Source: Paramarasmius palmivorus
Taxonomy: Eukaryota; Basidiomycota; Agaricomycetes; Agaricales; Marasmiaceae
Length of the DNA: 64,000 bases
Assembly: GCA_037176845.1 (NCBI GenBank)
Contig: JAYKXP010000001.1
Span: forward strand, 558,001-622,000
Direction of reading: 5' to 3'
Shown here: in pieces, positions 33,801-46,400 of the stretch
Layout: each line of letters starts with the position of its first letter
How positions within the stretch are numbered: the first letter of the stretch is position 1
The notes under the pieces: generated by a model
What the model was told of the DNA's origin: nothing
The model's database searches: none
Seen by the model: the letters and a program-made list of their open reading frames with translations, nothing else
Program-made: the position numbers and the translations under genes

Positions 33801-35402
33801 GGGAACCGATTCGTCTTCAGTATGGACGTCAGTAGTGGCGGTAACTGCCCTACCAAGTTTGTTTTCTTCTTCTGCACGAGAACCGATACGCTCAAGAGAT
33901 GGAGCTCGCGAAGGGCCGCGCTGAAGGTGCAGCAGAGGTAGGTCTAGACCTCACCGGAGTCATGGCGCCAGGAGTGCCAGGTCTTGAGGAGCTGGTGTCA
34001 CCGGAAACCTTTCTCGTAGTGGATCGATGAGCGTCCAATATATCGTCATTCCATTGGCACGAACCGCCATCCGTCTTGCCAGGTTATGTATTGACTTGTA
34101 GTCCGTTGGCTGGAACCTATTGTAGATTAAATCGCTTTGAAGAAGACGCCCAGCGATAGCTACCGGTGTCAAGGCTGCTTCTGCGCCTTTGACGACTTCG
34201 GACAGACTTTCGCTAGTTTTCACGAAGTCGGGCGAAGTTGAAGGCATTTTGAGAAGCTCTCGATGTAAATCGATTGATTTGACAAGTGGACCGAAGACGT
34301 CTTGTAGACGTGCTGTAAATTGGGCCGAAACTGTCTGCGGAAAAAGTAACATGGCCGCGAGAACTGCAATCACGGAATGGAACCCGAGAGGAATAAGGAT
34401 AGCCTGTCCGATCTATGGGCGGAGCTTTGTCAAAAGATGACCCTTTACATCATGGGTTTGTTCATACCTGGTAATACGGGAAAGGTACGAGGGCGGAAGT
34501 AGTAAGGGATATCGCTGGTATCACATATGAGTTAAGAAGTTGCGGAAAAAACGGTAAGAATACTTACTCAAACAAATGCACGAAAGTATACACGCAAAGA
34601 GATAAGGCCCTGGCCCCTTGCGGGCACGAATGTAGAGTAGCACGACAGTGCCCACAAACATGAAGACACCTAGAACTACAGTAGGCTATGGCAAGAGGTT
34701 GGTGTATGTTCGACCGGAACTTGATAATACCACGTACTGCCGCTTCGATGTATCTGCCTCCTGAAGCTATCGCTTCAAATATATTCACGCTTTCGTCTCG
34801 ATTTCTCCGAGCCAGATGAGCGAGTCGCATTCCTAGGCAGCACCATCTATCGGATGTTCAACTCAAAACCAAGAGGTTTTGTTTAAAAAAGAAAAACGTA
34901 CGCCCAAGTCGTGGCCACGAACGAGATAATGAGTACTTCGCGTTCGATGACGATCAAAAACGGGTCGCTGGGTGGTGAAAGGATAGACGCTGGCCGGTTC
35001 TGTGTTAGGAGCTTTTCACGAGATTGATGGCAAAATAGACACCTATGAGGATCAAGAAAGCCGCCTTGCCAAGCGTACATCAATAGGTGAAAATCCAGAC
35101 CTATAGTGACGACATACCTGTCCCATATACCTTTCCACCGAGGGGATGACGAAGAGTACCACCGACAGCCAAGCAGCCACTGCACACCGTAGAACGACCT
35201 TTATCTTGGACCATGTCCAGTTATTTGGAATCCATTGTAGACTTGCCGGTAATTTGAGGTCGAATTTAAATGTGGAAGAAGATGGAATGACTGCCGAGGA
35301 ACTTGAACTCGAGCCCCTCAGAAGGCTGTTTACCCTTTTCGCTGTCCTTTTCGGTTTTGCGGATGCGGTTCGCCATGGAAGAGGCTCAACCAGATCGAAC
35401 AT
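30816..35402 (-). CDS. Large multi-pass transporter, ArAE/DUF2421 family (putative ER transporter 6TM N-terminal domain)
   Basis: Many small exons. The N-terminus MFDLVEPLPWRTASAKPKRT is followed by WSKIKVVLRCAVAAWLSVVL, FVIPSVERYMG, the opening of the ArAE_2 N-terminal membrane domain. A helix with FPQTVSAQFTARLQDVFGPL and the long soluble segment LHRELLKMPSTSPDFVKTSE follow. Next is a striking histidine-rich loop (about 33600-33760) and QEHAVGVFE-like text (EDHAVGVFESHRYLDLENTH). The C-terminal DUF2421 half ends MLKYHGLNVVPREAEEDYGL, LDRLMLAVKEIVGEDYHIHG. It is likely an organic-acid or drug exporter; the substrate is unknown. A frame change near 33490-33500 separates SKELL from NECCDELLVSCRESL. 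Exon joins are otherwise provisional. Confidence 0.8.
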
Positions 35403-35665
35403 CGGAAAAAAGAAAAGTCGAGTAATTGGAAGACCAGAGCAAGTGTGTCATACCCTTCTGTTTTTAGACTAGATTTTGAGTCAAAATAATTGGTACGATT
35501 GTGATTTCCCCATCACCCCGCATGAAGCCGGTTGTGCCTGCTGGCCTGCTGTGCAGAGAAGCTCCTTCTTAGCCCCGGAATTCTAATCATCATGTCAAAT
35601 GCCTCCATCATACACATGCCCCTCGCCCAAATGCAGGCGACTCCACTTCTTGCTGCTGTACAGTC
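35403..35665. promoter_or_regulatory. Divergent promoter region between the transporter and ATG27
   Basis: 263 bp between two outward-facing start codons. No obvious TATA box. Confidence 0.45.
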
Positions 35666-36943
35666 ATGTCGCTGAGAACGCTGGCCTTGCTCCTGGCGTC
35701 CTCCCTGGCATTACCCTCGCATGCGGAACCCAATCTCTCGTTTCATCTGGTCGATGGTCTAGAACCGCTCACAGATTGCACTATCGTAGATAGGGACAGA
35801 ATCTACAACCTATGTCCAATGATGCAAGATACCAGACTCTTCCTGAGCCTTGGTCAACCTGGTGCATCCGGACAGGTGAGTCCACTTTTCTAGTAGCGGG
35901 CTTGTGTATCTCATCCGACACCCCCAGTGCTCTGACGAGGCTTGGATATGCTCCCTAGGTCCGTCAAGATGCGATTTGCTATTAATAAGGCATCTCAGCT
36001 CCCATTATAGACTCCAGTACTGCTGTTCCAATCGGATTGACGCCTTCAGCATGGAAAGCTAATCACGAGTTGGGCAAGTTGCTCATTTTTAACCCTTATT
36101 CCAATCATTATTTACACAAGATTAGACGGCTTATCAATACTCTTCCGAGATGCTGGGTATCGGCAGTCTGCCCTTGTAGAATTTGTTTGCAGCGTTGAGA
36201 CTACGATGGTATGTCTTTTGCTTCTTGACCTTTTTGCTTTTATCACACTGAAGCCAATACAGCATAGTAGTACACCGTTGTACGCTGGTGAAAGAGATGG
36301 CACCTACTCTTTCCGCTGGTCCTCGAAGGACGCCTGCCCCATCATTATTCCTGATCTTCCATTCTCCGCTATGCAAGAGGAGCCCAACGACAATAACGAA
36401 GATGGCGAGGGTGAAGGTGATAAGGGCTTATGGATCCAGCCACTTCGCCGCATGTTTCTAGAACACGGGCAGCCCTTACTGTTTTGATCATAGGGTAAGC
36501 GATCTCCTTTCGTTGAGGACCCAGATTCTAACTGTTCAACACCATCTTTTAGGCTCGTATTTTTATCGACGTGTTATTTCATCTACAATCCCCCCACACG
36601 TCTCATAGACACCTACCTCCGACCACATCTTTCTCGAATATCATCCAGAATACCTCATCTTAATCTCGAGACGCTCCCCCAACAAATCAAGGGCTTGAAC
36701 CTAAACCCCATGTCCAAGAAATCCAAGAGACGGGGTCGCTCTCAATTCCGTCCAGGCGAGAATAATCTCGTACAATGGGCTCAGGAAGATATGGGGTTAA
36801 ACGGAGATGAGGACGTTATGGTTAACGCCGCTGAAGAGGACGACACATTGCTTGACGAATACATACCCCTGAGCGTCGGGATGGGTTGGAATGGCAGGGG
36901 ATCCATAGCAAGGAACTATGGGACTGCTCGTTTTGCTCAGTAG
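35666..36943 (+). CDS. ATG27: Autophagy-related protein 27 (type I membrane protein, MRH domain)
   Basis: Signal peptide MSLRTLALLLASSLALPSHA, then a luminal domain with paired cysteines (LTDCTIVDRDRIYNLCPMM, CSDEAWICSL, LSILFRDAGYRQSALVEFVC, GTYSFRWSSKDACPI). This is the mannose-6-phosphate-receptor-homology pattern of Atg27. A membrane helix (AALTVLIIG + LVFLSTCYFIYN) follows, then a basic cytosolic tail and the end YGTARFAQ. Atg27 helps traffic Atg9 vesicles for autophagy. The segment before the helix is out of frame with the luminal part: a missing G near 36424-36428 would join GDKG to LMDPATSPHVSRTRAALT. A second doubtful join lies near 36062-36125. These breaks need confirmation. Confidence 0.75.
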
Positions 36944-37306
36944 TGCTCCCCTAAAGGGCCAGGACTTCTTTAGAGCTACTACCTTTGTCATGCCTTTCAC
37001 TTGGATATGAACTTAACGTCCGACCTGTACATATGTATCATCTCATCTACTGTAGATATAAGTATGACCGCCGCATTTACACTGATGCGCACGCTTTTGG
37101 CGCATTCAGAGGAAGTCCTTCATCCAAACCTGCCAATCAGATCGGCAAATCGACGTATAAGCTGGATGACGTTCTAGAACACCTCGAAAAAGTTGATAGC
37201 ACAGGTTTTGTATTATAGTAATTACTTAGGTGTAACAACAGCGATGCTACTAAACAAGCCCAACATGAGTAAAGAGTGGGAGCCAGGGGACTTTCTACAA
37301 CAGATC
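36944..37306. other. Convergent intergenic region, no gene
   Basis: 3' flanks of ATG27 and the permease; only short shadow frames. Confidence 0.5.
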
Positions 37307-39963
37307 CTAGTTGGTGAACAGTATGCGGTAGATACGAACATAGAAAGGAGCGGCTGCACGTTCAGCGCGGTATTGGCGCATGTCTTCGACAGTAAGCCAG
37401 CTCTTTCGTCCAGTCTGTTCACAGTGAAAGCTTGTCAGAAGTGAATTATGAGTGGGAAACTAAACAACTCACGTCAAGGTCGATCTCGTGTGCACGACGA
37501 GGGCGAGTACGCTTCCAGGCATATCCAGCGACCCACATTCCAATGATGATTGGTGCAGCCATGTAAGCCTCTGTATCAGTTCATTAGACATCGCAGCTCG
37601 AGAGAAAGAGCGAGAGAACGTACGGAAGAAGCTTGCAACACGGTCGCCGCTAGTTCCCTCGAAGTTGGGGGGCCAGATGGCCTGAGTATAGTAAATCAAT
37701 ATTCTAAGAACGACAGAAGAACGGAAGACACTTACAACGTAGAATTGCGCAATCAAGACGAGAACGATGAGGATAACACCAAACCATGAGCCGTATTCGC
37801 CACCCAAAGCCTTGAAAGGTAGTTCTTCAACAGAGTGGCCCTGTACCTTCCAAGCACGACGGAATCGAAGACTAGATAGGTTGACGTCATCAGCTATACC
37901 AAGAAATTCCTGAAGAATACTCACTGGCAAATACAAATGGAGAGCCAAGTAATCAGGGTTGAGAGGGCAGAAATAGCAACAAGCCAGTCGACTAATGAAA
38001 GTTAAGCTCCGTGCAAGTGAACACCAACGAAATGATAATACGCACAGACAGTTGCACCATCTTCAGCGGTCTGGATGTATGCAATGGGCGTTGAGATGAG
38101 GAACAGGACCACGGACCACAACGGACGACTGGATTTGTCGACTACCAATTATTGATTGTCAGTTGCACTCAGAAAGCCATATACATGGGCTTCCGTACCG
38201 TATGTGAAAATCCGTGGAGCGTAGCCGTTTTCAGCGAGAGCAGTGAGGGTACGTGATCCAGCGTAAACACTGGAAAGACCGATGGAAAGAACGGAGATAC
38301 AAATAGTCACGTTGATCAGGTCTGACCGAGTCGACGTCAGTATGCGAATCAGGTGTTGCCATAAAAACTTACGGTTCAATCCAGGGATGCGTGCCCTGTC
38401 GAGGGCAATGACGAAGGGGGAACTTGCTGTTTAGGTGTAAGCATGGATAGCAAGCGTATCGAATCCAGAAACACATACCCGCACCACCACCTCCAAGAAG
38501 TCGTTCTTCGGTGTAGGGGAGGAGCAATCCGATGATTGTGAGAGATGTGATGTAGATGAGGGTCTAAATGAGCGTGAATACTAGTCTTAGCACGGTCGAA
38601 ACCGAATTGAACATACGATACGCCAGAATGTACCCTTGACGGCGGCTGAAGACGAGTTAAATCCTTATGTCGAGTAAGAACAGTGTCTTGGTCTTACCAG
38701 GCATGGTTTTCCTGGGGTCAGGGGTTTCACTAGCAGCGAGGCCGACAATTTCCGTTCCAGCAAATGAGAACGCGGCTGTCGAGGGGTTGGTTTAAGAAAT
38801 CAGAGATCAATAAAATAAATACCAGTGACGAACACCGAGCAAACGCCTTGGAAGCCATTGGCGAATGCTCCGGGGTCCTTCCAGTGCAGGCCTCCAATAT
38901 AGCTGCTGTAATCACCGTCGCTGGGACCTGAAGAGGATTAGCTTGAATTATGGTAGGAAGCAGGTTGTCGACATGCCTCCTCCGCATATACAGATAATGC
39001 CGATAAACATGAACATGACCACGACAAGAAGCTTCAGACAAGAACTCCAAAATTCTTCCTCCGCAAATCCTAGGGTGCCGAATATACTAATGAGCACTGC
39101 AAAGGTGTCAGGGCCAGGTCTCACAAAGCACAATCCAAAACACTCACCCAGAACAATCCAGAAGATTGTGATCCACCCTGCTACTGGGAAGTTCTGCGCG
39201 GCTGGCCAATAATTCACTGTCGTGACCGCAACCGTAACTTCCAGAGGAACGACGACAATCCATTGCAAGACGTAGTTCCAGCCCATAGCAAACGCAAAGC
39301 CGGGATCAATGAAACGATCCGAAAGGGTGTAGAAACCACCAGAGACGGGGTACACAATAGCCATCTCGCCGAGAGCCTACGAAGCCGTTCAGTAATGTAA
39401 CGTTATTATGCATTCTTCTCCCTTACTTGAGTGACGTTAATCAACATCATACCAATGAGAATCCTGCGAAAGCCATGTCAGTCGCAATGGAAAATCTGGG
39501 GAAAGTAATGCGCCTACCATGCAATGAGTACACCAGCGGGACCACCTCGATGCAAGGCACTTCCAGAGCCGACGAAAAGACCAGTACCGATACTACCACC
39601 TGTATTGCTTCATTAGCCATCGATGCCAGAAGGGGAAGTGAAATAATTGGACGCACCGACAGCAATCATGGATAAATGACGGGGCTTCATTTTTTGCTGA
39701 AGCATAGGCCCTTCGGCCTTCAGCCTTTCCCTGTCTACATCACTGAGATCTCCAACAACCACTTGTCCACTTGAGAGAAGTTAGAAAGAATATAGAGTCT
39801 TGTCGACTGAAACATACCCAGTTGAGCCCGGTGCACGCTTGAAACTTTCGAGGTTGACACCAAGACGAGTCCATATAGATTCCTTTGAAGGATCGTAGAA
39901 CTCGATGTGATGGGAGGACGTAGAACTGGCACTGTCCAGCTTCTCCTTCATTACGGGCTCCAT
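37307..39963 (-). CDS. Fungal amino-acid permease (YAT/AAT family, 12 TM)
   Basis: About a dozen exons. The cytosolic N-terminus is [20 protein letters not shown]. The first membrane block reads [38 protein letters not shown]. Then come [40 protein letters not shown] and [20 protein letters not shown], the conserved GTE...E.(N/D)PRK permease signature. Later helices lead to [20 protein letters not shown] and a C-terminal tail (EIDLD, intron, [20 protein letters not shown]) ending ILFTN at 37307. It is a plasma-membrane H+/amino-acid symporter by family; substrate specificity cannot be told. ATG 39963 was chosen because the longer frame upstream starts only at a TTG. Confidence 0.88.
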
Positions 39964-42900
39964 GAAGGAAATGGGTTGCGCTGATCGCAATGGGGGAGGT
40001 TCCGCAAGGTGCTTCTCTCGTTTTTAAGTGCATAACGAATCGAGCATCTTTCCTATCAAGGCAACGACGATGTTAGGAATGGGTTTATTTCCAATTGGTC
40101 CCTGGAGAAACCCAAGCGACAGACTCACATGCTTCATGATAAGACTTGGCCGAGAGAGAGGAGCCGCGCATAATCTAGTATCAAAACGGAAGTCTTGGCC
40201 TCGTCCTGACATTGGCATCCCTGGATGGATCTGGAACTGTACTCAATTTCCTCCGAGTTGTAATCTACTGCAATGATTTTGTTACCTCCATGGCCGATAG
40301 CAGGTAGTGTATCCCAATTGCAAGGGCTAGGAATTCCTGTTTTACATTCCAAGAGCGTGGAGAAAGCCTGTTGCCAAGAGAGTGACGATGTCAGCGACGC
40401 TTCGATAGCATGAAGATTTAAGAGTATGTAAGTATACGCGAGTGAGCGTGGGGTTCGTGGGAAAGATGTATTGCCGGCCAGATCACTGGTCGCGTGCACA
40501 GCTCAAAGGCACCTGATTCTCACTGTCCTCAATCCTACCGATCCTGTACACTCTAGCATTCCCGAGTCCTCAATTCTCAAGGCTTTTTCTATTCAAAAGT
40601 TATGTCTGTGTTGTCCAAGTGACCCGTCGCTATAGACTACTTATCAGCTTTCCGCTTTCCGCGACCAATCCGCGACCATAACATAAAACCGTTCGCTTGT
40701 CCATCATATCTACAACTTGGCTTGCCAACCTGAGGTTATTCGATCGGGAATCATAACGCCACGAAACACGACACCAGACTCGACTTTCCAGATCCATATC
40801 ACCTGTTATACAGCGGGTGAATTCAGATCTGGCCACATACCTGGACTGTCGATCCTTTGTTCAGACTTTCGTCGTGAGTCTGGGTAAAGCTATTTGCCTC
40901 AAGGCCTTAAAGTCAGCGGCACGAAGGTGATTCGGCATCCCCCGAATGGTATTGTTGTCATGTAGAGCCATGATTTCATCTGGGAGGGAAAGCGGAACGA
41001 ATCTGAATTGAATGGACAATATCGTCTTGAGGGACAACTTCCCCGCACAGTGCCTGAACCTAGCCGCTGGAGCCTAGGATCACAAGTCTTCAAAGGTTTA
41101 CCTGCCGAATGTCACTATTGTGTCAGAACTGAAAGTGGTGCATATGGCACTTGCCACTCTTGCATGTTACACCTGTTACACGTAGACACAGTGCTGCAAG
41201 AGCCCGGAGAGTCTTGTGCATTGCTCCGAATGATACGCATCTGCACCTGAAGTTGGAGAGCTGCCCAGGTAGTCGTCCCGCTGGGCCTGATCAACAAATA
41301 CATATGGTGATTTGACCTCGCGGGTCGCAAACTGTTCTTCCGGGATGCTTATCGCTATCAAAACAGCCATAGCAACAACGCTTTGTCCCCATCTTCAAGA
41401 CGCCCAGAAATGTAAAATTTCAGCATTGATAGGGCGAGCTGTAATAGGCTATAATTGCCTCAGAGGCGTCTAGTGTAAGCTCTACACCCGCAGATTCTCT
41501 TTCGCTTTACTCATAGCATTCAACTGGGACGCATAGTAGGTGCTCGTATATACTTTATTCTGTTGAACAACTAGCCCGATATCACGGAGACAATGGTCTC
41601 CGTGTCATCGCTGCTAGTTGGAGCTCCAGACTTGTTTTAGACTTGTGGGTCATAGCACTACATATCTTCAAGGCCCGTTATCGCGAGGCCTCGGGCAGGA
41701 AAGAATGACCGATCACCCTACAAATGTAGATGCCAAGCACAACTGTCTGAAGTTCAAACGCTTACTTAAGTAAAACTTGGGATGCAGAGGTCTGAGGGGC
41801 ACAGGCGTATCTATTGGATTGAGAAATCGACAATCATTCAGGTCACTCATGCAGTTATCCCACGAGGTCGGCTTGTAGGAGACTAGGACGAGACTAGGAT
41901 GCAGTCTTGCGTGCGACCGACATGCCTTTTGGATCCCTTCATTAATGAAGTAGTATTCAAGAAGTTTAGAGTCGTGGAGAGATGAATACTATAAACACCC
42001 GTCATCTTCAAAGTGCCATGGAACCCAGATAATGCTCACTGCTGTGGATGATAACAGACATTGACGTCCATGATGACTTCGATCAACAACACAAGAAAGA
42101 AGCCTTGCCCGTCTGACTCTCTGCCGGATTGTCCTGGTTCAGGTACATTTCAAAAGAAGCAGTAACCTTGCACAAACCAGTCGCCAGTTCGAGACAGACT
42201 GACAATCGTGAAGATCAATAACGTTCTGCCAAGGTCGTTGAATTAATGCCTGTGGTCGAAAGAAACATGGTCAATTTTTGCTGTCGTGTTGGCATCAAAT
42301 GGAGATTCACGGCTCACGCTGACCTAAATATCGTGAGGGAGTAACATTCTACAGACCTTGGCGCCATTAGATGGTAATATGGGTCGTGGGTATGAACTGG
42401 TCAGTCCACCACGGAAGCAGTGGGGTGTTGGATACCGTCTCCACAGTTCTGATAGCGAGCTTGGAAGCCTTGCCTTGGTATGATGTTTAGTGTGATGGTC
42501 GTACTTGTGGCGCTTCCCGTGACCGATCGTCGGTTTTGGATGGATGGATGCGTTGAAGTGCTACAAGAGACTGCTCGGGATAGCTCAAAGAGGGAGATTG
42601 ATGATGCGTTAACACTTTGATGATCGTTCACAGCGTTCCGAGTGCGGCATGCTAGTGTCGTCAAAGTAATCGGGCCGGCACGTTCCTACTTAGTATGACG
42701 AAGCTTCGGGCATGGAGGGGATGGAGGGGACCGATGGTATCTACCTATTGGTCCAGTATATCATCGTCACAGAAAGGCCGACCAGGTCTACCAGTATGTT
42801 TTACTAACTGATCATTTCGAGCGCACCGTTTCAAAGCTTAGTTCGGTAGCGTTGATGCACTGCCCGTGAGTAAAGAATACCGACCCAAAATGGTATAACT

Positions 42901-43403
42901 ACCACGTCAGAGCCATGAATCTTTGTCGTCAAATGAGTCGGTCCAAAGCAACTACATCCGGGTTCCGCCAGTTTGAAGCTTGCGGAGGGGTAATTTTTAT
43001 AGGAGGCGAGACGTCGGCGAGATGCCAAGATATTTTCCTCCAAGTTCCCATTGTCCGGGGGCGATGCATTCTGAACGGGCTGCGGAGATACAAGTTGAGG
43101 ACACAGAGCAGTTTTCAGAACTAGGATGCGAGAATTTTGAAAGTTGATAGGGTAGGACATGTTATCGGGTAGAAGAGAAGAAACACGAAACTTGAAAGGG
43201 TTTGGCCAAGGTCGATCATGACAAGAACTTTCGCGTTACATAATTAAGGAATCAGTGCACAGTTGCTTTCCACAGTCACCCAAGCAAGGCTCTGCAACTG
43301 CGCTCAAGCGGTGCCCTCTCCCTTTCCTCCCACCTTCAAGACCTATTTTCGCCGTGCTGGTTCTCGGTCTCTGCACAAACCGGATACCCTTCACTATTAT
43401 ACT
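39964..43403. other. Gene-poor 3.4 kb region
   Basis: No frame on either strand shows a recognisable domain or a convincing exon chain. Candidate frames (40134-40499 minus, 42831-43160 minus, 41008-41250 plus) are short with irregular composition. A GGATGGAGGGG-type short repeat occurs at about 42713-42730. The stretch before 43404 should hold the flippase promoter. Confidence 0.5.
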
Positions 43404-46400
43404 ATGTCTTTTCTAAAGCGCCCGACAAATGCCAGGGATTCAGACAGCGAGGACGAAACCATCGACCCAGAGCTAAGGCTCAGGACAGTCAGGACGGCTC
43501 ACTCTGCGATTGCAGAGTCGATACGGTCAGAGCAGAGGGCAGAGAGAAGGAAGAAGCGGAAAAGAAAGGGATTTTTTCGGAGAGCCAGCGAGAAGAAGCA
43601 ACCAGAGGCTACGTCTTCGGGTCCGGGACCTACAGAGATACCTGGAGAGAGGCGGAATGTGTATGTCAACCATCCGTTAGCGCATCTGGAGGTCGACAAC
43701 AATGGTGAGCCGATAGCTCGTTATGAACGAAACAAAGTCAGGACTACGAGTGAGTGCCGTCTTACTAGTGCCATGCATGAACTGATTTAGTCCTCGCGAA
43801 GAATACACCATTCTTACCTTCATCCCAAAGAATCTATACGAGCAATTCCGTCGGTCAGTACAGTTCTTTTACTGACATATCAAGCACATCGCCTCTAATG
43901 CCTGCACCTATTAGTGCCGCCAACATGTTCTTCCTTACCTTGGTTGTGTTACAACGTACGGCTCTCTCTTCTTATTAAAAGACCAATATCTCATGACAGT
44001 ATCCAGTCTTCCCTATTTTTGGGGCAGCCAGCGGTGCCATCGCCGTTATGCCCCTTGCATTCATTCTTACAGTCACTGCCATCAAAGATGCCGTGGAAGA
44101 CTATCGACGAGCCACCCTCGACGAGGAAGTAAACACATCTGCCGTCACCCGCCTTGGAGGATCGTTCCGTAATGTCAACCAACCCAAAGACCCTCGTTCA
44201 TGGTGGGAGAAACTTACTGGGGTACCCCATCCTCGCAAGGTCACAAAGGGTGTTAGAAAGCTACGCGACCGAGAAGCTGGAGAAGCTGGCCAAGGAATGC
44301 GTATCATGCTCAATCGCAACAATAACTCATCCCACAGTGCTCTCACCGATCCCGCTAATCTGAGCAGCTTGGATCTGCCTGTCGGGGTCGGCGGTAGGAG
44401 ATTGGACGATATCCAAAGCATCGACTCGCATAGCTATCCCCCGAATGATGCATCTGTTGCATCGCTCTCGGAAACATCTACCAAGATAGCTGGTCGCTCG
44501 AACGAATGGGGGCAGTTTGGATCAACATCTAGCTTCCCAGGAGTAGACCAGTCCCGGTTAAGTCTCGGCGGTGTTGTTGACTATCGCAAAAACACCCATG
44601 GTACCACAGTTTGGGAACGGACGTTATGGAAGAAGCTTGAAGTTGGGGATGTCGTCCTTCTCCGGGACAACGAACAGGTACCGGCGGATATTGTCGTCCT
44701 TGCCACCTCAGATCCTGATGGCATGTGCTACCTTGAGACAAAGAATCTGGACGGCGAAACAAATCTCAAACCTCGTAAAGCCGTCAAAGGAACCATGAAC
44801 ATTTGCTCAGAAGAGGACATTGAACGTTCGTCCTTCTACCTCGACTCCGAACCCCCTCATCAGAATCTCTATCTCTATCATGGTGTTCTCCGCTATAAGG
44901 ACAACGTCACTGGAGAGCGAAAGCAAGAGCCCGTCACCATCAACGAGTTTCTGCTCCGTGGCTGCGCCCTGCGCAATACGGAATGGGTCATAGGTCTCGT
45001 GGTCTTTACCGGGGCTGACACCAAAATCATGCTTAACGGAGGCGACACTCCTTCAAAGCGAAGTAAGATCGAGAAGGAAACCAACTTCAACGTCATAATC
45101 AACTTCTGCGTATTGCTTGCTATGTGTATCATTGCGGCAATTAACAGCGGTGTCGAGGAGGGCAAAACTGGGACAAGCGCCAAAGTATTTGAAGTCGGTT
45201 CTGCACCCACCAGTAGCGTCATTGTGAATGCCATCATCACTTTCGTGTACGTATTTCATCTCTTGCCTTTCGCCATGTCGTACTGATTTTCTTTCAGGTC
45301 ATGTCTCATTGCGTTCCAGAACATTGTCCCTATCTCCCTTTATATCTCCATCGAACTCGTGAAAACCATTCAGGCCTACTTCATCTCCCAGGACATCGAC
45401 ATGTACTACGAACCATACGATACGCCATGTGTCCCAAAGACATGGAACATCTCTGATGACCTCGGTCAGATCGAATACATCTTCTCGGACAAGACAGGCA
45501 CTCTTACTCAGAACGTGATGGAGTTCCAAAAGTGTTCGATCAATGGAGTTGCATATGGCGAGGGTGTCACCGAAGCTCAGCGAGGCGCAGCGAAGCGAGA
45601 GGGCAATAATTCCGAACTGCTTGACCCAGCAGAGTTGAACGAGAAGCTTGCGTCCTTCAAGCAACAGATGATTGGTATTATGGAGCGGAGTTTCAAGAAT
45701 CGATATCTCCAGCCAGAAAAATTGACCCTCATTTCTCCCAAACTGGCTGAGGATCTGGTTAATCGAAACGGAGAACAGAGGAGCAACATCATCGCTTTCT
45801 TCAGAGCTTTGGCAGTCTGTCATACAGTCTTGGCCGATCGACCCGACGCGCAACACGATCCATTCCACTTGGAATACAAGGCAGAATCTCCTGACGAAGC
45901 AGCTCTAGTGGCTGCTGCCAGGGACGTTGGGTTCCCATTCGTTGCCAAGACGAAGGATGGGGTCGAAATCGAGGTCATGGGGCAGAAGGAAAAGTACGAA
46001 ATCTTGAAGGTTTTGGAATTCAATTCCACCAGAAAGCGAATGAGTGTTGTTGTACGGACACCCGACGGCAAATTAGTTCTGTATACGAAGGGTGCTGACA
46101 GCGTCATCTATGCAAGGCTAGCGCCAGACCACGACCCGGTTTTGAAGGAGCGGACGAACAAGGATATGGAGACCTTCGCGAACGGTGGTTTAAGAACGCT
46201 TTGTATCGCTTACAGGGTTCTGGATGAAGATGAGTACATGTCTTGGTCGCGCACCTACGATGCTGCTACAAACGCTATCGAGAATCGTGATGAGGAGATC
46301 GATAAAGCCAACGAACTGATTGAACACTCTTTGTTGATTCTGGGAGCTACTGCGCTCGAAGATAAGCTGCAGGAGGGCGTTCCCGAGGCCATAGAAACGC

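Noticed and set aside
40134..43160. Several 60-120-codon frames in the gap before the flippase
   Set aside because: No domain, no coherent exon chain, conflicting overlapping frames.
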